From: Pseudomonas sp. ML2-2023-3
Lineage (GTDB): Bacteria > Pseudomonadota > Gammaproteobacteria > Pseudomonadales > Pseudomonadaceae
DNA: 64,000 nt
Reading direction: 5' to 3'
NCBI RefSeq assembly: GCF_037055275.1
Contig: NZ_CP146343.1
Location: 3,506,501-3,570,500, forward strand
Shown: positions 26,984 to 36,319 of the stretch, in pieces
How the letters are laid out: the number at the start of each line of letters is the position of its first letter
Position numbering within the stretch: the first letter of the stretch is position 1
Program-made: the position numbers and the translations under genes
Notes under the pieces: model-generated
Databases searched by the model: none
Told to the model about the DNA's origin: nothing
Seen by the model: the letters and a program-made list of their open reading frames with translations, nothing else

Positions 26984-27010
26984 AAGGTTTCAGCTTGCCG
27001 CTGAAACCTT
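26984..27010. terminator. hairpin after the chemoreceptor gene, carrying PtxS-like half-sites
   Basis: Perfect 11-bp stem AAGGTTTCAGC/GCTGAAACCTT with loop TTGCC, 10 bp after the stop codon. No T-run follows, so termination may be weak. The arms contain GGTTTCA and TGAAACC, the half-sites of the PtxS operator in inverted order, 28 bp upstream of the perfect operator at 27038. Confidence 0.5.
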
Positions 27011-27037
27011 GACATCTCTCCATCTTTTGAGTTTCCA

Positions 27038-27051
27038 TGAAACCGGTTTCA
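27038..27051. promoter_or_regulatory. PtxS operator upstream of ptxS
   Basis: Perfect palindrome TGAAACCGGTTTCA, identical to the published PtxS recognition sequence. It lies about 50 bp before the probable ptxS start, fitting autoregulation. PtxS releases DNA when it binds 2-ketogluconate. Confidence 0.9.
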
Positions 27052-27102
27052 GCGCTTTGCCGCGAAACCGCCTGCGATAACTCAAATAAAAGGTTTCAGG
27101 CC

Positions 27103-28128
27103 GTGAACAGTTTTTCAGCAGCCCAGCGCACCCGCGTGACCATGCTCGATGTTGCCCAGCGGGCCGGAGTGTCCAAGGCCAGCGTGTCGCGCTTTATTGG
27201 CGAAGACCGCGCCTTGCTGTCCGAAGCCATCGCCGAGCGTATCGAGCGAGCAATCAATGATCTGGGCTATCGGCCCAATCAAATGGCCCGTGGCCTGAAA
27301 CGCGGTCGCACCCGACTGATCGGGATGCTGGTGGCCGATATTCGCAACCCCTATTCCATTGCAGTCATGCACGGCGTCGAAACCGCCTGCCGCCTGCATG
27401 GCTACAACCTTGTCGTCTGTAACACAGACCGTAATGACGAGCAGGAGCGCCAGCACCTGGCAGCTCTGCGTGCCTACAATATCGAAGGCCTGATCCTTAA
27501 TACCCTTGGCCATGACCCTGACGCGCTGCAAGCGTTGCATCAAGAAATGCCCATCGTGCTGATCGACCGCAAAGTGGAGCAGTTGCACACCGACCTGGTG
27601 GGCCTCGATAACCCCGAGGCGGTGCGCATGGCGCTGGAGCATCTTGATCAGCAGGGTTATCGCGATGTGCTGATGGTCAGTGAGCCGGTTGACGGTACCA
27701 GTTCCCGGATCGAGCGTATCAGCAGTTTTACCGGGCAACTGGCCGCACGCCCTGCCCTTCGCGGTGCCGTGATCAAGACCGGCCCGGGCCTTCGCGCCGA
27801 CATCCAGACCTTCCTGCAAACAACCGGCCACGGCCCCAAGGCGATCTTTTGCGCCAACGGCCTCGCTGCACTGGCGTGCACCCAGGTGTTGCGCGAGTTG
27901 AACTGCCGGTTGTTCGAAGACGTAGGGTTGATTGCCCTCGATGACCTGGAATGGTTCCCGTTGGTGGGCAGCGGCATCACCGCACTGGCCCAGCCCACGC
28001 AACAGATCGGCGCCAGTGCCTTTGACTGCCTGCTTAAGCGCCTGAGCGGTGACACGTCACCGCCACGGGCGCTGGATTTTCCTGCGCAATTGATTATTCG
28101 CGGCTCAACACACCCCCTGACGGCCTGA
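27103..28128 (+). CDS. ptxS: LacI-family repressor of 2-ketogluconate metabolism
   Basis: 341 residues from a GTG at 27103, matching the 340-residue P. aeruginosa protein in length. The HTH is VTMLDVAQRAGVSKASVSRF, followed by the hinge GYRPNQMARGLKRGRTRLIG and a periplasmic-binding-like core (VADIRNPYSIAVMHGVETAC). An upstream ATG at 27037 would place the operator inside the coding region and is rejected. PtxS represses its own gene and the kgu operon and is released by 2-ketogluconate. Two perfect copies of its operator flank the gene. Confidence 0.93.
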   Translation: MNSFSAAQRTRVTMLDVAQRAGVSKASVSRFIGEDRALLSEAIAERIERAINDLGYRPNQMARGLKRGRTRLIGMLVADIRNPYSIAVMHGVETACRLHGYNLVVCNTDRNDEQERQHLAALRAYNIEGLILNTLGHDPDALQALHQEMPIVLIDRKVEQLHTDLVGLDNPEAVRMALEHLDQQGYRDVLMVSEPVDGTSSRIERISSFTGQLAARPALRGAVIKTGPGLRADIQTFLQTTGHGPKAIFCANGLAALACTQVLRELNCRLFEDVGLIALDDLEWFPLVGSGITALAQPTQQIGASAFDCLLKRLSGDTSPPRALDFPAQLIIRGSTHPLTA

Positions 28129-28185
28129 CACTTCAGCGGCTGGTTACCCATGAACCGGTGACCAGCCGTTTAACGCACAATAAAA

Positions 28186-28199
28186 TGAAACCGGTTTCA
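28186..28199. promoter_or_regulatory. PtxS operator upstream of kguE
   Basis: A second perfect TGAAACCGGTTTCA, 13 bp before the kguE start codon, where bound repressor would block transcription or early elongation of the kguEKTD operon. Confidence 0.9.
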
Positions 28200-28212
28200 G
28201 AGATTAATAACA

Positions 28213-28995
28213 ATGACGACATTTCCCGTTTCCATCAGCCTGTCGAGCTACGGCGCCGATCTGGTTCGCCAGCGCGGACAACACAGTTTCATTGAGTTGC
28301 TGGCCAATGCTGGCGTGTCCCGCATCGAGCTGCGCGAAGAACTGTTGACCACAGAAGACCCGATCGCCTTTAGCCAGTCCGTACAACAACTGGGGCTGGA
28401 GTGCGTATTCTCCTCGCCATTGGAACTGTGGGAAGCCGGGCAATCACGTCCCAATACCCAACTGCTCGCCACCCTGAAGCGGGCCCACGCGTTCGGCGCT
28501 CAATGGCTGAAGGTGTCGCTGGGCTATTTCACTGAACACTGTGACATGCAGAACCTCGCAGCCTGCCTGAACCAGCAACCGGTGCGTCTGCTGGTGGAAA
28601 ACGACCAGACCTCCTACGGCGGGCGCATTGAACCCATGCAGCGCTTTTTCGATCAGGTTGAGCAGCAGCAAGCGCCCATCAGCATGACGTTCGATATCGG
28701 CAACTGGCAGTGGCAGGACCAGTCGGCCAGCACCGCTGCCCGCCTGCTGGGCCGCTACGTCACTTACCTGCACTGCAAAGGCGTGGTCCGTCGCCCGGAC
28801 GGCAAGTTGGTCGCAACGCCACCGACTGCCATCGACTTGCAACAGTGGCAACACCTGATGACCCACATGCCCCACGGCCTGACCCGTGCCATCGAATACC
28901 CGCTGCAGGGCGCGGATCTCGACGGTCTGACCCAGGCCCATGTTGCCGTGCTGGCCCGCTTGAGCCAGAAGCAACAGGAGCTGAGCCATGTCTAA
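28213..28995 (+). CDS. kguE: 2-ketogluconate operon epimerase/isomerase-like protein
   Basis: 260 residues, xylose-isomerase-like TIM barrel (family motifs [26 protein letters not shown] and [13 protein letters not shown]). It is the first gene of the ptxS-controlled operon, and its gene order with kguK, kguT and kguD matches P. putida and P. aeruginosa. Its precise reaction in 2-ketogluconate use is not firmly established. Its end overlaps kguK by eight bases. Confidence 0.9.
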   Translation: MTTFPVSISLSSYGADLVRQRGQHSFIELLANAGVSRIELREELLTTEDPIAFSQSVQQLGLECVFSSPLELWEAGQSRPNTQLLATLKRAHAFGAQWLKVSLGYFTEHCDMQNLAACLNQQPVRLLVENDQTSYGGRIEPMQRFFDQVEQQQAPISMTFDIGNWQWQDQSASTAARLLGRYVTYLHCKGVVRRPDGKLVATPPTAIDLQQWQHLMTHMPHGLTRAIEYPLQGADLDGLTQAHVAVLARLSQKQQELSHV

Positions 28996-29941
28996 GGTTG
29001 ATGTGTTGTCGTTTGGCGAAACCATGGCCATGCTGGTCGCCGAGCACACCGGTGATCTGGCGCAAGTCGGGCAGTTCCACAAGCGCATCGCCGGGGCTGA
29101 CAGCAACGTAGCCATCGGCCTTGCCCGGCTGGGTTTCAATGTCACCTGGCTGAGCCGCGTAGGCGCCGACTCCCTGGGGCGTTTTGTACTCGACACGCTG
29201 CAAGCCGAAGGCCTGGACTGCCAGCATGTTGAAATCGATCCGCTGAACCCCACCGGCTTTCAGCTCAAGTCTCGCGTCGATGATGGCAGCGACCCACAGG
29301 TCGAATACTTCCGTCGCGGCTCGGCCGCCAGTCACCTGAACAGTTCTGCGCTCAATGCGCAGTTGCTCAGTGCCAGGCATTTGCACGCCACCGGCATCCC
29401 CCCTGCACTCTCGACGAGCTGCAATGCGTTGTCCTTCGATTTGATGAAGTCGATGCGCGCCGCAGGCAGCAGCGTGTCGTTCGACCCCAATCTGCGACCT
29501 TCGCTATGGGCCAGCGAGCAACAGATGATCCGCGACATCAACGCCCTCGCCGCCTGTGCCGACTGGGTACTGCCGGGCCTGAGCGAAGGCCGGATACTGA
29601 CCGGCTACGACGATCCGGCTGATATTGCCGCGTTCTACCTCGACCAGGGTGCGGAAGCAGTGATCATCAAACTGGGTGCCAAAGGCGCGTTCTATCGCAC
29701 GGCCCAGGATGAACAATTTATCCCGGCCGTACCCGTGGCCAACGTCATCGACACCGTCGGTGCCGGTGATGGCTTTGCCGTCGGGGTGGTCAGTGCCTTG
29801 CTGGAAAACCTCGGATTTGCCCAGGCCGTACAACGGGGCAACTGGATCGGCAGCCGTGCCGTACAGAGCCGTGGCGACATGGAGGGTTTGCCGACCCGTG
29901 CCGAACTGAACACCTACAGCGCGCTGCCCGCGTCCCTTTAA
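28988..29941 (+). CDS. kguK: 2-ketogluconate kinase (PfkB family)
   Basis: 317 residues with the PfkB ribokinase fold. The N-terminal sugar site reads [20 protein letters not shown], and the C-terminal signature [18 protein letters not shown] carries the catalytic aspartate and anion hole. It phosphorylates 2-ketogluconate to 2-keto-6-phosphogluconate in the cytoplasm, the substrate of KguD. The start overlaps the end of kguE. Related 2-keto-3-deoxygluconate kinases are similar, so the assignment rests partly on operon context. Confidence 0.92.
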   Translation: MSKVDVLSFGETMAMLVAEHTGDLAQVGQFHKRIAGADSNVAIGLARLGFNVTWLSRVGADSLGRFVLDTLQAEGLDCQHVEIDPLNPTGFQLKSRVDDGSDPQVEYFRRGSAASHLNSSALNAQLLSARHLHATGIPPALSTSCNALSFDLMKSMRAAGSSVSFDPNLRPSLWASEQQMIRDINALAACADWVLPGLSEGRILTGYDDPADIAAFYLDQGAEAVIIKLGAKGAFYRTAQDEQFIPAVPVANVIDTVGAGDGFAVGVVSALLENLGFAQAVQRGNWIGSRAVQSRGDMEGLPTRAELNTYSALPASL

Positions 29942-30007
29942 ACACCGTCATTGGCTTCATTTGTAACCTGCTGCGAAAAAACAAAAACAAGCTCAGGAGC
30001 ACCCCAC

Positions 30008-31303
30008 ATGCAATCGCTAAAACTCGCCGCCCGTCGCTGGTGGTACATCATGCCGATCGTGTTTATCACCTACAGCCTGGCGTACCTTGACCGAGCCAAC
30101 TACGGCTTCGCCGCTGCCTCCGGGATGGCCGAAGACCTCAATATCACCCCAGGCCTGTCGTCATTGCTGGGCGCGCTGTTCTTCCTGGGGTATTTCTTCT
30201 TCCAGGTACCCGGTGCCATCTACGCCCAGAGAAACAGCGTCAAAAAGCTGATTTTTGTCAGCCTGATCCTTTGGGGCAGCCTCGCCACGCTGACCGGCGT
30301 GGTCTCCAACGCCTACTGGCTGATCGCTATCCGCTTTATGCTCGGGGTGGTTGAAGCCGCCGTGATGCCGGCGATGCTTGTGTACCTGTGTCATTGGTTC
30401 ACCCGTGCCGAACGCTCACGCGCCAACACCTTCCTGATCCTGGGTAACCCGGTGACCATGCTCTGGATGTCGGTGGTCTCTGGCTATCTGGTACAGCATT
30501 ACAGCTGGCGCTGGATGTTTATCGTTGAAGGCCTGCCTGCAGTGTTCTGGGCGTTTATCTGGTGGCGCCTGGCCGATGACCGTCCAAGCGAAGCCAAATG
30601 GCTGAGCAACCAGGAGAAAGTGGACCTGCAAAGCGCGCTGGATGCCGAGCAAGTCGGCATGAAGCCGGTGAAAAACTACGCAGCTGCGTTCCGTACACCG
30701 GCCGTTATCCTGCTGGCCTTGCAGTTCTTTTGCTGGAGTATCGGCGTGTATGGCTTTGTGCTGTGGCTGCCGTCGATCCTCAAGCAGGGCGCGCAGATGG
30801 ACATGATCGAAGCGGGCTGGCTTTCTGCCCTGCCGTATCTGGCAGCGGTCATCGCCATGCTGGTGGTGTCCTGGGGCTCGGACAAACTGCAAAAGCGCAA
30901 ACGCTTTGTCTGGCCGCCGCTGCTGATCGCGTCTATCGCGTTCTACGGATCCTACATGCTGGGCGCCGAACACTTCTGGTGGTCCTACGCATTGCTGGTG
31001 ATCGCCGGTGGTTGCATGTACGCACCCTATGGCCCGTTTTTCGCCATCATCCCGGAAATCCTGCCCTCCAACGTGGCCGGTGGCGCTATGGCCCTGATTA
31101 ACAGCATGGGCGCGCTGGGCTCATTTGCAGGCTCGTACCTGGTTGGCTATCTGAACAGCTCCACCGGCTCCACCGGCGCATCCTTCTTGTTGATGAGCGG
31201 TGCCCTGATGATTTCGGTGCTCCTGACACTGATGCTCAAACCCGCTGCCAAAGACCCTGCTGCGCCGCACCACAGTACTTCGCAACGCCTGGCCCACTCT
31301 TGA
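30008..31303 (+). CDS. kguT: 2-ketogluconate MFS transporter
   Basis: 431 residues, 12 predicted helices, anion:cation symporter group of the MFS (ITYSLAYLDRANYGFAAASG near the N terminus is characteristic). AGGAG lies 8 bases before the ATG at 30008; a longer open frame from 29951 lacks such a site. It imports 2-ketogluconate, formed in the periplasm by gluconate dehydrogenase. It ends next to, or overlaps, the start of kguD. Confidence 0.92.
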   Translation: MQSLKLAARRWWYIMPIVFITYSLAYLDRANYGFAAASGMAEDLNITPGLSSLLGALFFLGYFFFQVPGAIYAQRNSVKKLIFVSLILWGSLATLTGVVSNAYWLIAIRFMLGVVEAAVMPAMLVYLCHWFTRAERSRANTFLILGNPVTMLWMSVVSGYLVQHYSWRWMFIVEGLPAVFWAFIWWRLADDRPSEAKWLSNQEKVDLQSALDAEQVGMKPVKNYAAAFRTPAVILLALQFFCWSIGVYGFVLWLPSILKQGAQMDMIEAGWLSALPYLAAVIAMLVVSWGSDKLQKRKRFVWPPLLIASIAFYGSYMLGAEHFWWSYALLVIAGGCMYAPYGPFFAIIPEILPSNVAGGAMALINSMGALGSFAGSYLVGYLNSSTGSTGASFLLMSGALMISVLLTLMLKPAAKDPAAPHHSTSQRLAHS

Positions 31304-31323
31304 ATTCAACGTTGGTGATTCCC

Positions 31324-32298
31324 TTGAAAAAGAATGTCGTGCTCTACAAAGAACTGTCCCAGGCGCTGATGCAGCGCCTTGAAGCCCACGCCAATGTCAC
31401 GCTGATCGAGCGCCTGGACGCCGACGGCATGAACACATTGCGTGCCGCCCTGCCCCAGGCCCAGGGAATACTGGGGGCAAGCCTGAAGCTGGACGCGCAG
31501 TTGCTGGATCTGGCGCCAGATCTTGAAGTGGTGTCCAGCGTCTCGGTGGGTGTCGACAATTACGACATCGATTACCTGACCGAACGTAAAATCCAGCTCA
31601 CCAATACACCTGACGTGCTCACCGAGACCACCGCAGACACCGGCTTCGCCCTGGTACTGGCCAGCGCCCGCCGCGTGGTGGAACTGGCCAATATGGTGCG
31701 TAATGGCCAATGGCAAAAAAACGTCGGCCCCGAGCATTTCGGTACCGACGTGCATGGCAAGACCCTGGGCATTATCGGCATGGGCCGCATTGGTGAAGCC
31801 CTGGCCCAACGCGGCCACTTTGGCTTCGGGATGCCGGTGATTTACCACAGCAACTCGCCCAAGCCCGCTGTTGAAGCACGTTTTAACGCGCAATACCGTA
31901 GCCTGGATGAGTTGTTGCAGCAAGCCGACTTTATCTGCCTGACCCTGCCCCTGACCGCTCAGACCGAAGGCCTGATCGGTGCCGGGCAATTTGCCCTGAT
32001 GCGTCCCGAGAGCATCTTTATCAATATCTCGCGGGGCAAGGTGGTGGACGAAGCGGCGCTGATTCATGCCTTGCAAAACGGCCAGATACGGGCTGCCGGG
32101 CTTGACGTATTCGAGCGCGAACCGCTGGAGCTGACCTCGCCCTTGCTGAAACTGGATAACGTGGTGGCCACCCCGCATATCGGCTCGGCCACGTTCGAGA
32201 CCCGCGAAGCAATGGCGCGCTGTGCGGTCGATAATCTGCTGGCGGCATTGGCCGGTGACCGCCCGGCCAACCTGGTTAACCCGCAAGCACTGCGCTAA
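31324..32298 (+). CDS. kguD: 2-keto-6-phosphogluconate reductase
   Basis: 324 residues of the D-isomer 2-hydroxyacid dehydrogenase family. The nucleotide site is GIIGMGRIGEALAQ. The catalytic arginine is in NISRGKVVDE, the glutamate in FEREPLEL and the histidine in TPHIGSATFETREAM. It reduces 2-keto-6-phosphogluconate to 6-phosphogluconate, feeding the Entner-Doudoroff pathway. The TTG at 31324 gives MKKNVVLYKELSQ, which matches the usual N terminus. A TTG at 31300, overlapping the kguT stop, would add eight residues. Its stop abuts that of the convergent potF-like gene with no gap. Confidence 0.9.
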   Translation: MKKNVVLYKELSQALMQRLEAHANVTLIERLDADGMNTLRAALPQAQGILGASLKLDAQLLDLAPDLEVVSSVSVGVDNYDIDYLTERKIQLTNTPDVLTETTADTGFALVLASARRVVELANMVRNGQWQKNVGPEHFGTDVHGKTLGIIGMGRIGEALAQRGHFGFGMPVIYHSNSPKPAVEARFNAQYRSLDELLQQADFICLTLPLTAQTEGLIGAGQFALMRPESIFINISRGKVVDEAALIHALQNGQIRAAGLDVFEREPLELTSPLLKLDNVVATPHIGSATFETREAMARCAVDNLLAALAGDRPANLVNPQALR

Positions 32299-33378
32299 TC
32301 ACTTGCCGCTTTTGATATTGGTCCAGATACGGGTGCGTACCCGGTCGATATTCAGCGGCATGGCCTCCAGCGCAAACAACGTGTCCATCATTGCAGGGGT
32401 TGGATAGACCTTGGTGTCAGCCTTGATTTCAGGGCTGACCAAGGCATCTGCCTGCTCGTTACCATTGGCGTAATGCACATGGTTGGTGATACCGGCCATC
32501 ACGTCCGGGCGCAGCAGGTAGTTCATAAAGCTATAGGCAGCTTTTTCGTCCGGTGCGTCGCTGGGCATGGCAACCATGTCAAACCAGATGGCGGCACCTT
32601 CCTTGGGAATCCTGTAGCCGATTTCGACGCCGTTATTGGCTTCTTTGGCCCGGGTTTCGGCCTGCAGAATGTCTCCCGAAAAGCCGACTGCCACGCAGAT
32701 ATTGCCGTTGGCCAAGTCACTGGTGTACTTCGATGAATGGAAGTAGCTGATATAGGGCCGGACTTTGAGCAGCAACTCTTCAGCCTTCTTGTAGTCGGCC
32801 GGGTTCTTGCTGTGATGGGGCAAGCCCAGGTAGTTGAGCGCCGCGGGCAGGATTTCCGGACCATTGTCGAGAATCGCTACGCCACAGGATTTGAGCTTTT
32901 CCATGTTTTCGGGCTTGAAGATCAAGTCCCAGGAATCCACCGGCGCATCGTCACCCAACACGGCCTTGACCTTGGCGATGTTGTAGCCAATCCCGGTACT
33001 GCCCCACAGATAGGGAAACCCGTGCTCGTTGCCCGGATCATTGACCTGCAGCGCCTTGAGCAGCACCGGGTTGAGGTTCTTCCAGTTCGGCAACTGGCTC
33101 TTGTCGAGTTTCTTCAGGGCCTTGCCCTGGATCTGCCGCGCCATGAAGTGGTTGGAGGGAAACACCACGTCATAACCCGATGAGCCCGTCATCAACTTGC
33201 CATCCAGCGTCTCGTTGCTGTCGAACACGTCATAGCTGAACGCAATACCGGTATCGCGCTGGAAGTTCTTCATCGTGTCGGGAGCAATGTAGTCCGACCA
33301 GTTATAGACCTTCACAGTTTCGGCGGCCTGACACAGCGTACCGGCCAGCATCAGGGGCAACAGGGTCATACGGATCAT
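32299..33378 (-). CDS. PotF/SpuD-type polyamine-binding periplasmic protein
   Basis: 359 residues with a signal peptide (MIRMTLLPLMLAGTLCQAAE). The mature protein opens VKVYNWSDYIAPDTMKNFQR, the hallmark of putrescine/spermidine-binding proteins. Aromatic and acidic residues for the ligand occur in FPYLWGSTGIGYNIAKV and WDLIFKPE. No permease or ATPase genes accompany it, so it must work with a transporter elsewhere or act as a sensor component. It is the last gene of an operon with a cupin, an FAD amine oxidase and an AraC regulator, which suggests polyamine or amine use. Confidence 0.88.
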   Translation of the reverse strand: MIRMTLLPLMLAGTLCQAAETVKVYNWSDYIAPDTMKNFQRDTGIAFSYDVFDSNETLDGKLMTGSSGYDVVFPSNHFMARQIQGKALKKLDKSQLPNWKNLNPVLLKALQVNDPGNEHGFPYLWGSTGIGYNIAKVKAVLGDDAPVDSWDLIFKPENMEKLKSCGVAILDNGPEILPAALNYLGLPHHSKNPADYKKAEELLLKVRPYISYFHSSKYTSDLANGNICVAVGFSGDILQAETRAKEANNGVEIGYRIPKEGAAIWFDMVAMPSDAPDEKAAYSFMNYLLRPDVMAGITNHVHYANGNEQADALVSPEIKADTKVYPTPAMMDTLFALEAMPLNIDRVRTRIWTNIKSGK

Positions 33379-33432
33379 GATTCGATTCCTTGCATATTTT
33401 GGGCAGCTGTTTTTATTGGCAGGTTTCGGCGA

Positions 33433-33774
33433 TCAAAGGATCAATACATAGGTCTTGCGCACGGTTTCCTGGATGTCCCAGATTCCGGTGCTGTTGGCAG
33501 GCAACATCAGTGCATCGCCCGCTTCGATTGTCAGGGGTTCACCGTTATCCGGGGTGAAGGTGCAGCGGCCCTGGATAAAGTGACAGAACTCTTGCGCCAC
33601 GATCTGGCGACGCCAGCGGCCCGGGGTGCATTCCCAGATGCCGGTTTCGACGCCGTCGCTACGTTCGACACAGGTGACTGACGTCACCGCCACCGGCGTA
33701 CCGAGCGGTACGGCGACGGGGAAAGACTCGTGCAAGGCCACGTGGGCAGTATTTTTGAATTGAGTGATGCTCAT
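33433..33774 (-). CDS. cupin (DUF861-type) protein
   Basis: 113 residues forming a single small beta-barrel cupin: GIWECTPGRWRRQIVAQEFC then HFIQGRCTFTPDNGEPLTIE and GDALMLPANSTGIWDI. This matches the (S)-ureidoglycine-like cupin_3 group. Such genes often sit next to FAD amine oxidases of the PuuB type. The biochemical role is unknown. GGAAG precedes the ATG. It lies between the oxidase and the binding-protein gene on the same strand. Confidence 0.85.
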   Translation of the reverse strand: MSITQFKNTAHVALHESFPVAVPLGTPVAVTSVTCVERSDGVETGIWECTPGRWRRQIVAQEFCHFIQGRCTFTPDNGEPLTIEAGDALMLPANSTGIWDIQETVRKTYVLIL

Positions 33775-33804
33775 GGGATGCTTCCTGTTAAGCGCAAGTG
33801 TGGG

Positions 33805-35211
33805 TTAATGCATGAAACCTTCCATAAACCCGGCCATGCGGCTGGCAAATTGCCGACGCCAGGGCGGGCTGTCCGGATTGGCCAGGGTTTTGTCTTCGTA
33901 CACAAAGCTGCGAATGATCGCGTTATAGCCCAGCCAGCGGCACGGCTCGGGCTCCCAGGCCTTGAGTGCGCCGAGACCGCCTTCGGTCAACACCCACGGT
34001 TGCCTGACCTCAAGAGTGTCGCGCTGCAAAATCAGGTCTGCCAGGGTGCGCCCGCCCAAATGACTGGCGCCTACCCCCTCTCCGCCGTACCCACCGGCCA
34101 ACGCAATGCCCTGCTGGCGATCACAGAGCATGTGCGGCTGAAACCGTCGCGACATCCCCAGATTGCCGCCCCAGGCGTGAGTGATCTCCACATCTTTAAG
34201 CTGCGGGAACAGTTCGCCAAACAGATAGCGACGCAGTTGGACTTCGTCCTTGCTCAGATCAAAGTTCTCGCGCAAGCGCCCGCCAAACTGATAGCCACCC
34301 CGGGCCCCGAACACCAGGCGGTTGTCCGCAGTGCGCTGGCCGTAGGTGACTTGACGGCTGCTTTCGCTGAAGGCCTGGCCTCGGGACAGGCCGATGCCGT
34401 CCCAAGTGGCTTGCGACAAGGGTTCGGTAGCCACCAGCAGGCTCTGCACAGGCAATTGATAACGCCCAAGAGGGGCCAGGGTGTTGGCGTAGCCTTCCAC
34501 GGCTGGCACCACCCACCGGCTGCGGACCTGGGCCCTGGCAGTGCGGGCAAAACCTGCGCGCCATTCGGTTACCGGGCTTTGTTCATAAATCTTCACCCCC
34601 ATGCGCTCAACGGCACGGGCCAGGCCGCGTACCAGTTTGGCAGGGTGAATGGTTGCAATATGGGGTGTGAAAATCCCGCCATAGGGTTTGGCGACGCGGA
34701 TCTGCTGTTCCAGTTCGGCGGGGCTTAACCAACGGTAGTCGGACTCGTCCAGGCCTTCGGCATAAAGACTCGCCAGATAGCTGCGCAAGCTGGCTTCCTG
34801 CTCCGGATAGCGGGCCGCGCAATACAGCCCGCCCCCTTTGCGGTAATCACAGTCGATCCCTTCACGATCAATGACGCTCTTTACTTCATCGGGAATGCCG
34901 TGCAGCAAATCGAAGGATTGGCGCCGCTGCTCCACAGACAGGCCTGCGAGCAAGCGGTCTTCACCCAGCAAGTTGCCCATCAACCAGCCACCGTTGCGTC
35001 CGGAAGCGCCAAAGCCTGCTGTTTGCGCCTCAACGATGGCGATACTCAGTTCAGGCGCATGGCGTTTGAGGTAGTACGCCGTCCAGAGTCCGGTGTAACC
35101 GGCGCCGATAATGACCACATCGACATCCAGGTCGTGCTCAAGGGACGGGCGAGGTACGAGTTCCTCCCCAAGCTGGTCCATCCACAAACTGATTGAGCGC
35201 CATGCTGGCAT
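33805..35211 (-). CDS. FAD-dependent amine oxidoreductase (DAO/PuuB-like)
   Basis: 468 residues. The FAD site is VVIIGAGYTGLWTAYYLKRH, followed by FGASGRNGGWLMG, typical of D-amino-acid oxidase-fold enzymes including gamma-glutamylputrescine oxidase. C-terminal GYGGEGVGASHLGGRTLADL closes the FAD fold. The ATG at 35211 is chosen because GGAG lies 7 bases upstream; a GTG at 35223 is possible. It probably oxidises an amine delivered through the neighbouring PotF-like protein (inference). Confidence 0.87.
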   Translation of the reverse strand: MPAWRSISLWMDQLGEELVPRPSLEHDLDVDVVIIGAGYTGLWTAYYLKRHAPELSIAIVEAQTAGFGASGRNGGWLMGNLLGEDRLLAGLSVEQRRQSFDLLHGIPDEVKSVIDREGIDCDYRKGGGLYCAARYPEQEASLRSYLASLYAEGLDESDYRWLSPAELEQQIRVAKPYGGIFTPHIATIHPAKLVRGLARAVERMGVKIYEQSPVTEWRAGFARTARAQVRSRWVVPAVEGYANTLAPLGRYQLPVQSLLVATEPLSQATWDGIGLSRGQAFSESSRQVTYGQRTADNRLVFGARGGYQFGGRLRENFDLSKDEVQLRRYLFGELFPQLKDVEITHAWGGNLGMSRRFQPHMLCDRQQGIALAGGYGGEGVGASHLGGRTLADLILQRDTLEVRQPWVLTEGGLGALKAWEPEPCRWLGYNAIIRSFVYEDKTLANPDSPPWRRQFASRMAGFMEGFMH

Positions 35212-35246
35212 TACCGACTCCACACCGATCCAAGAATGGCTCGATC

Positions 35247-36077
35247 CTAGTCGTTGGCCTCTGGCGCGTCTTGCGTGCGTGCCCGCAAAGAAATTTGTTT
35301 GGCGTAGGCCTTGGGCGATTGCCCGGTGTGCTGGCGAAAACAGCTGTAAAACGCTGATATCGAGTTGAACCCCGCCGAAAAAGCCAGCTCATCGACTTTG
35401 ACAGGGGTTGCGGCCCCATCCATCGCCGCCAGTACATGGCGCAGCCGTGCCTGGTTCACATAGCGATAAAAGCTGAGCCCCAGCACCTGATTGAGCAGAT
35501 AGGACATCTGATTGCGGGTGTAGCCGCACGCTTTGGCCACTTGTTGCAGGTCCAGGTCGGGATCGAGCCAGGGTTGCTGGCGTTCGAAATAGGTTTGCAG
35601 GTCCTGGGCCATGAAGCTCAATTGCCGGGCCGAAAGCCCAAGGCGGCTGACCGCAGGCCGCAACGATCCCGGACGTGTGCAATGAGCGGCGGCTTCGTGA
35701 ACCAGAGAGGCGTACTCATTGACCCTCCAGATCAGCCCGTCACGCACGGTAATGGCTTCGCTGGCCCGGAAGGACACCAGGCCCTGGCTGCCGCGCAGGG
35801 TCATGCGGTACTGGATAAAGGCGGTATTGCCATCCAGGCGGATACGATCGCTGTGTTCGAGTGCTTCATCCGGTTCTCTGGGCATGGACGACTGCACATA
35901 CTCGCGCAGTTCATCGAGGGCCATGACCCGATTCTGGAAAAAATCGTTGTAGATCACCTCGGGATGATAAAGCGCCATGACTCCATCAAGGTCCCGATGC
36001 TTCCAGCACAGGTGATAACGCATCACGGTTTCGCCAGTGGCGCGGGTGTGCTCGGGGCCGTCGTCTAAGGCTGACAT
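35247..36077 (-). CDS. AraC-family regulator with N-terminal SnoaL/NTF2-like domain
   Basis: 276 residues in two parts. Residues about 15-130 look like a SnoaL/NTF2-fold ligand-binding domain (WKHRDLDGVMALYHPEVIYN then FIQYRMTLRGSQGLVSFRAS). Residues about 165-265 are an AraC double HTH (DLQQVAKACGYTRNQMSYLL and DELAFSAGFNSISAFYSCFR). This pairing is unusual because most AraC regulators carry a cupin-like sensor. It is the first gene of the operon with the amine oxidase, cupin and PotF-like genes and probably activates it in response to the amine. Confidence 0.88.
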   Translation of the reverse strand: MSALDDGPEHTRATGETVMRYHLCWKHRDLDGVMALYHPEVIYNDFFQNRVMALDELREYVQSSMPREPDEALEHSDRIRLDGNTAFIQYRMTLRGSQGLVSFRASEAITVRDGLIWRVNEYASLVHEAAAHCTRPGSLRPAVSRLGLSARQLSFMAQDLQTYFERQQPWLDPDLDLQQVAKACGYTRNQMSYLLNQVLGLSFYRYVNQARLRHVLAAMDGAATPVKVDELAFSAGFNSISAFYSCFRQHTGQSPKAYAKQISLRARTQDAPEAND

Positions 36078-36319
36078 AGAGTGCTCGAAGGCAAAAAACA
36101 GAGAGTGCCGAGTTTGTGCGCCGGCTTCAATGGCCTTCGGCAGGAGATAAAAAGCCTAAGTGCATGATTCATATCAAAACCTGAGCACTCAATCGGCTAA
36201 CGGGCAAAATAAGGCTTATCGCTATCAGTGTTGGATGCTAGCTTTGAGCTCGAAATACGTGCAAACACACGCGGCCAGAATCGTGCCGCAGCCACAACTT
36301 GAGCTAAAGGAATTGCTCT

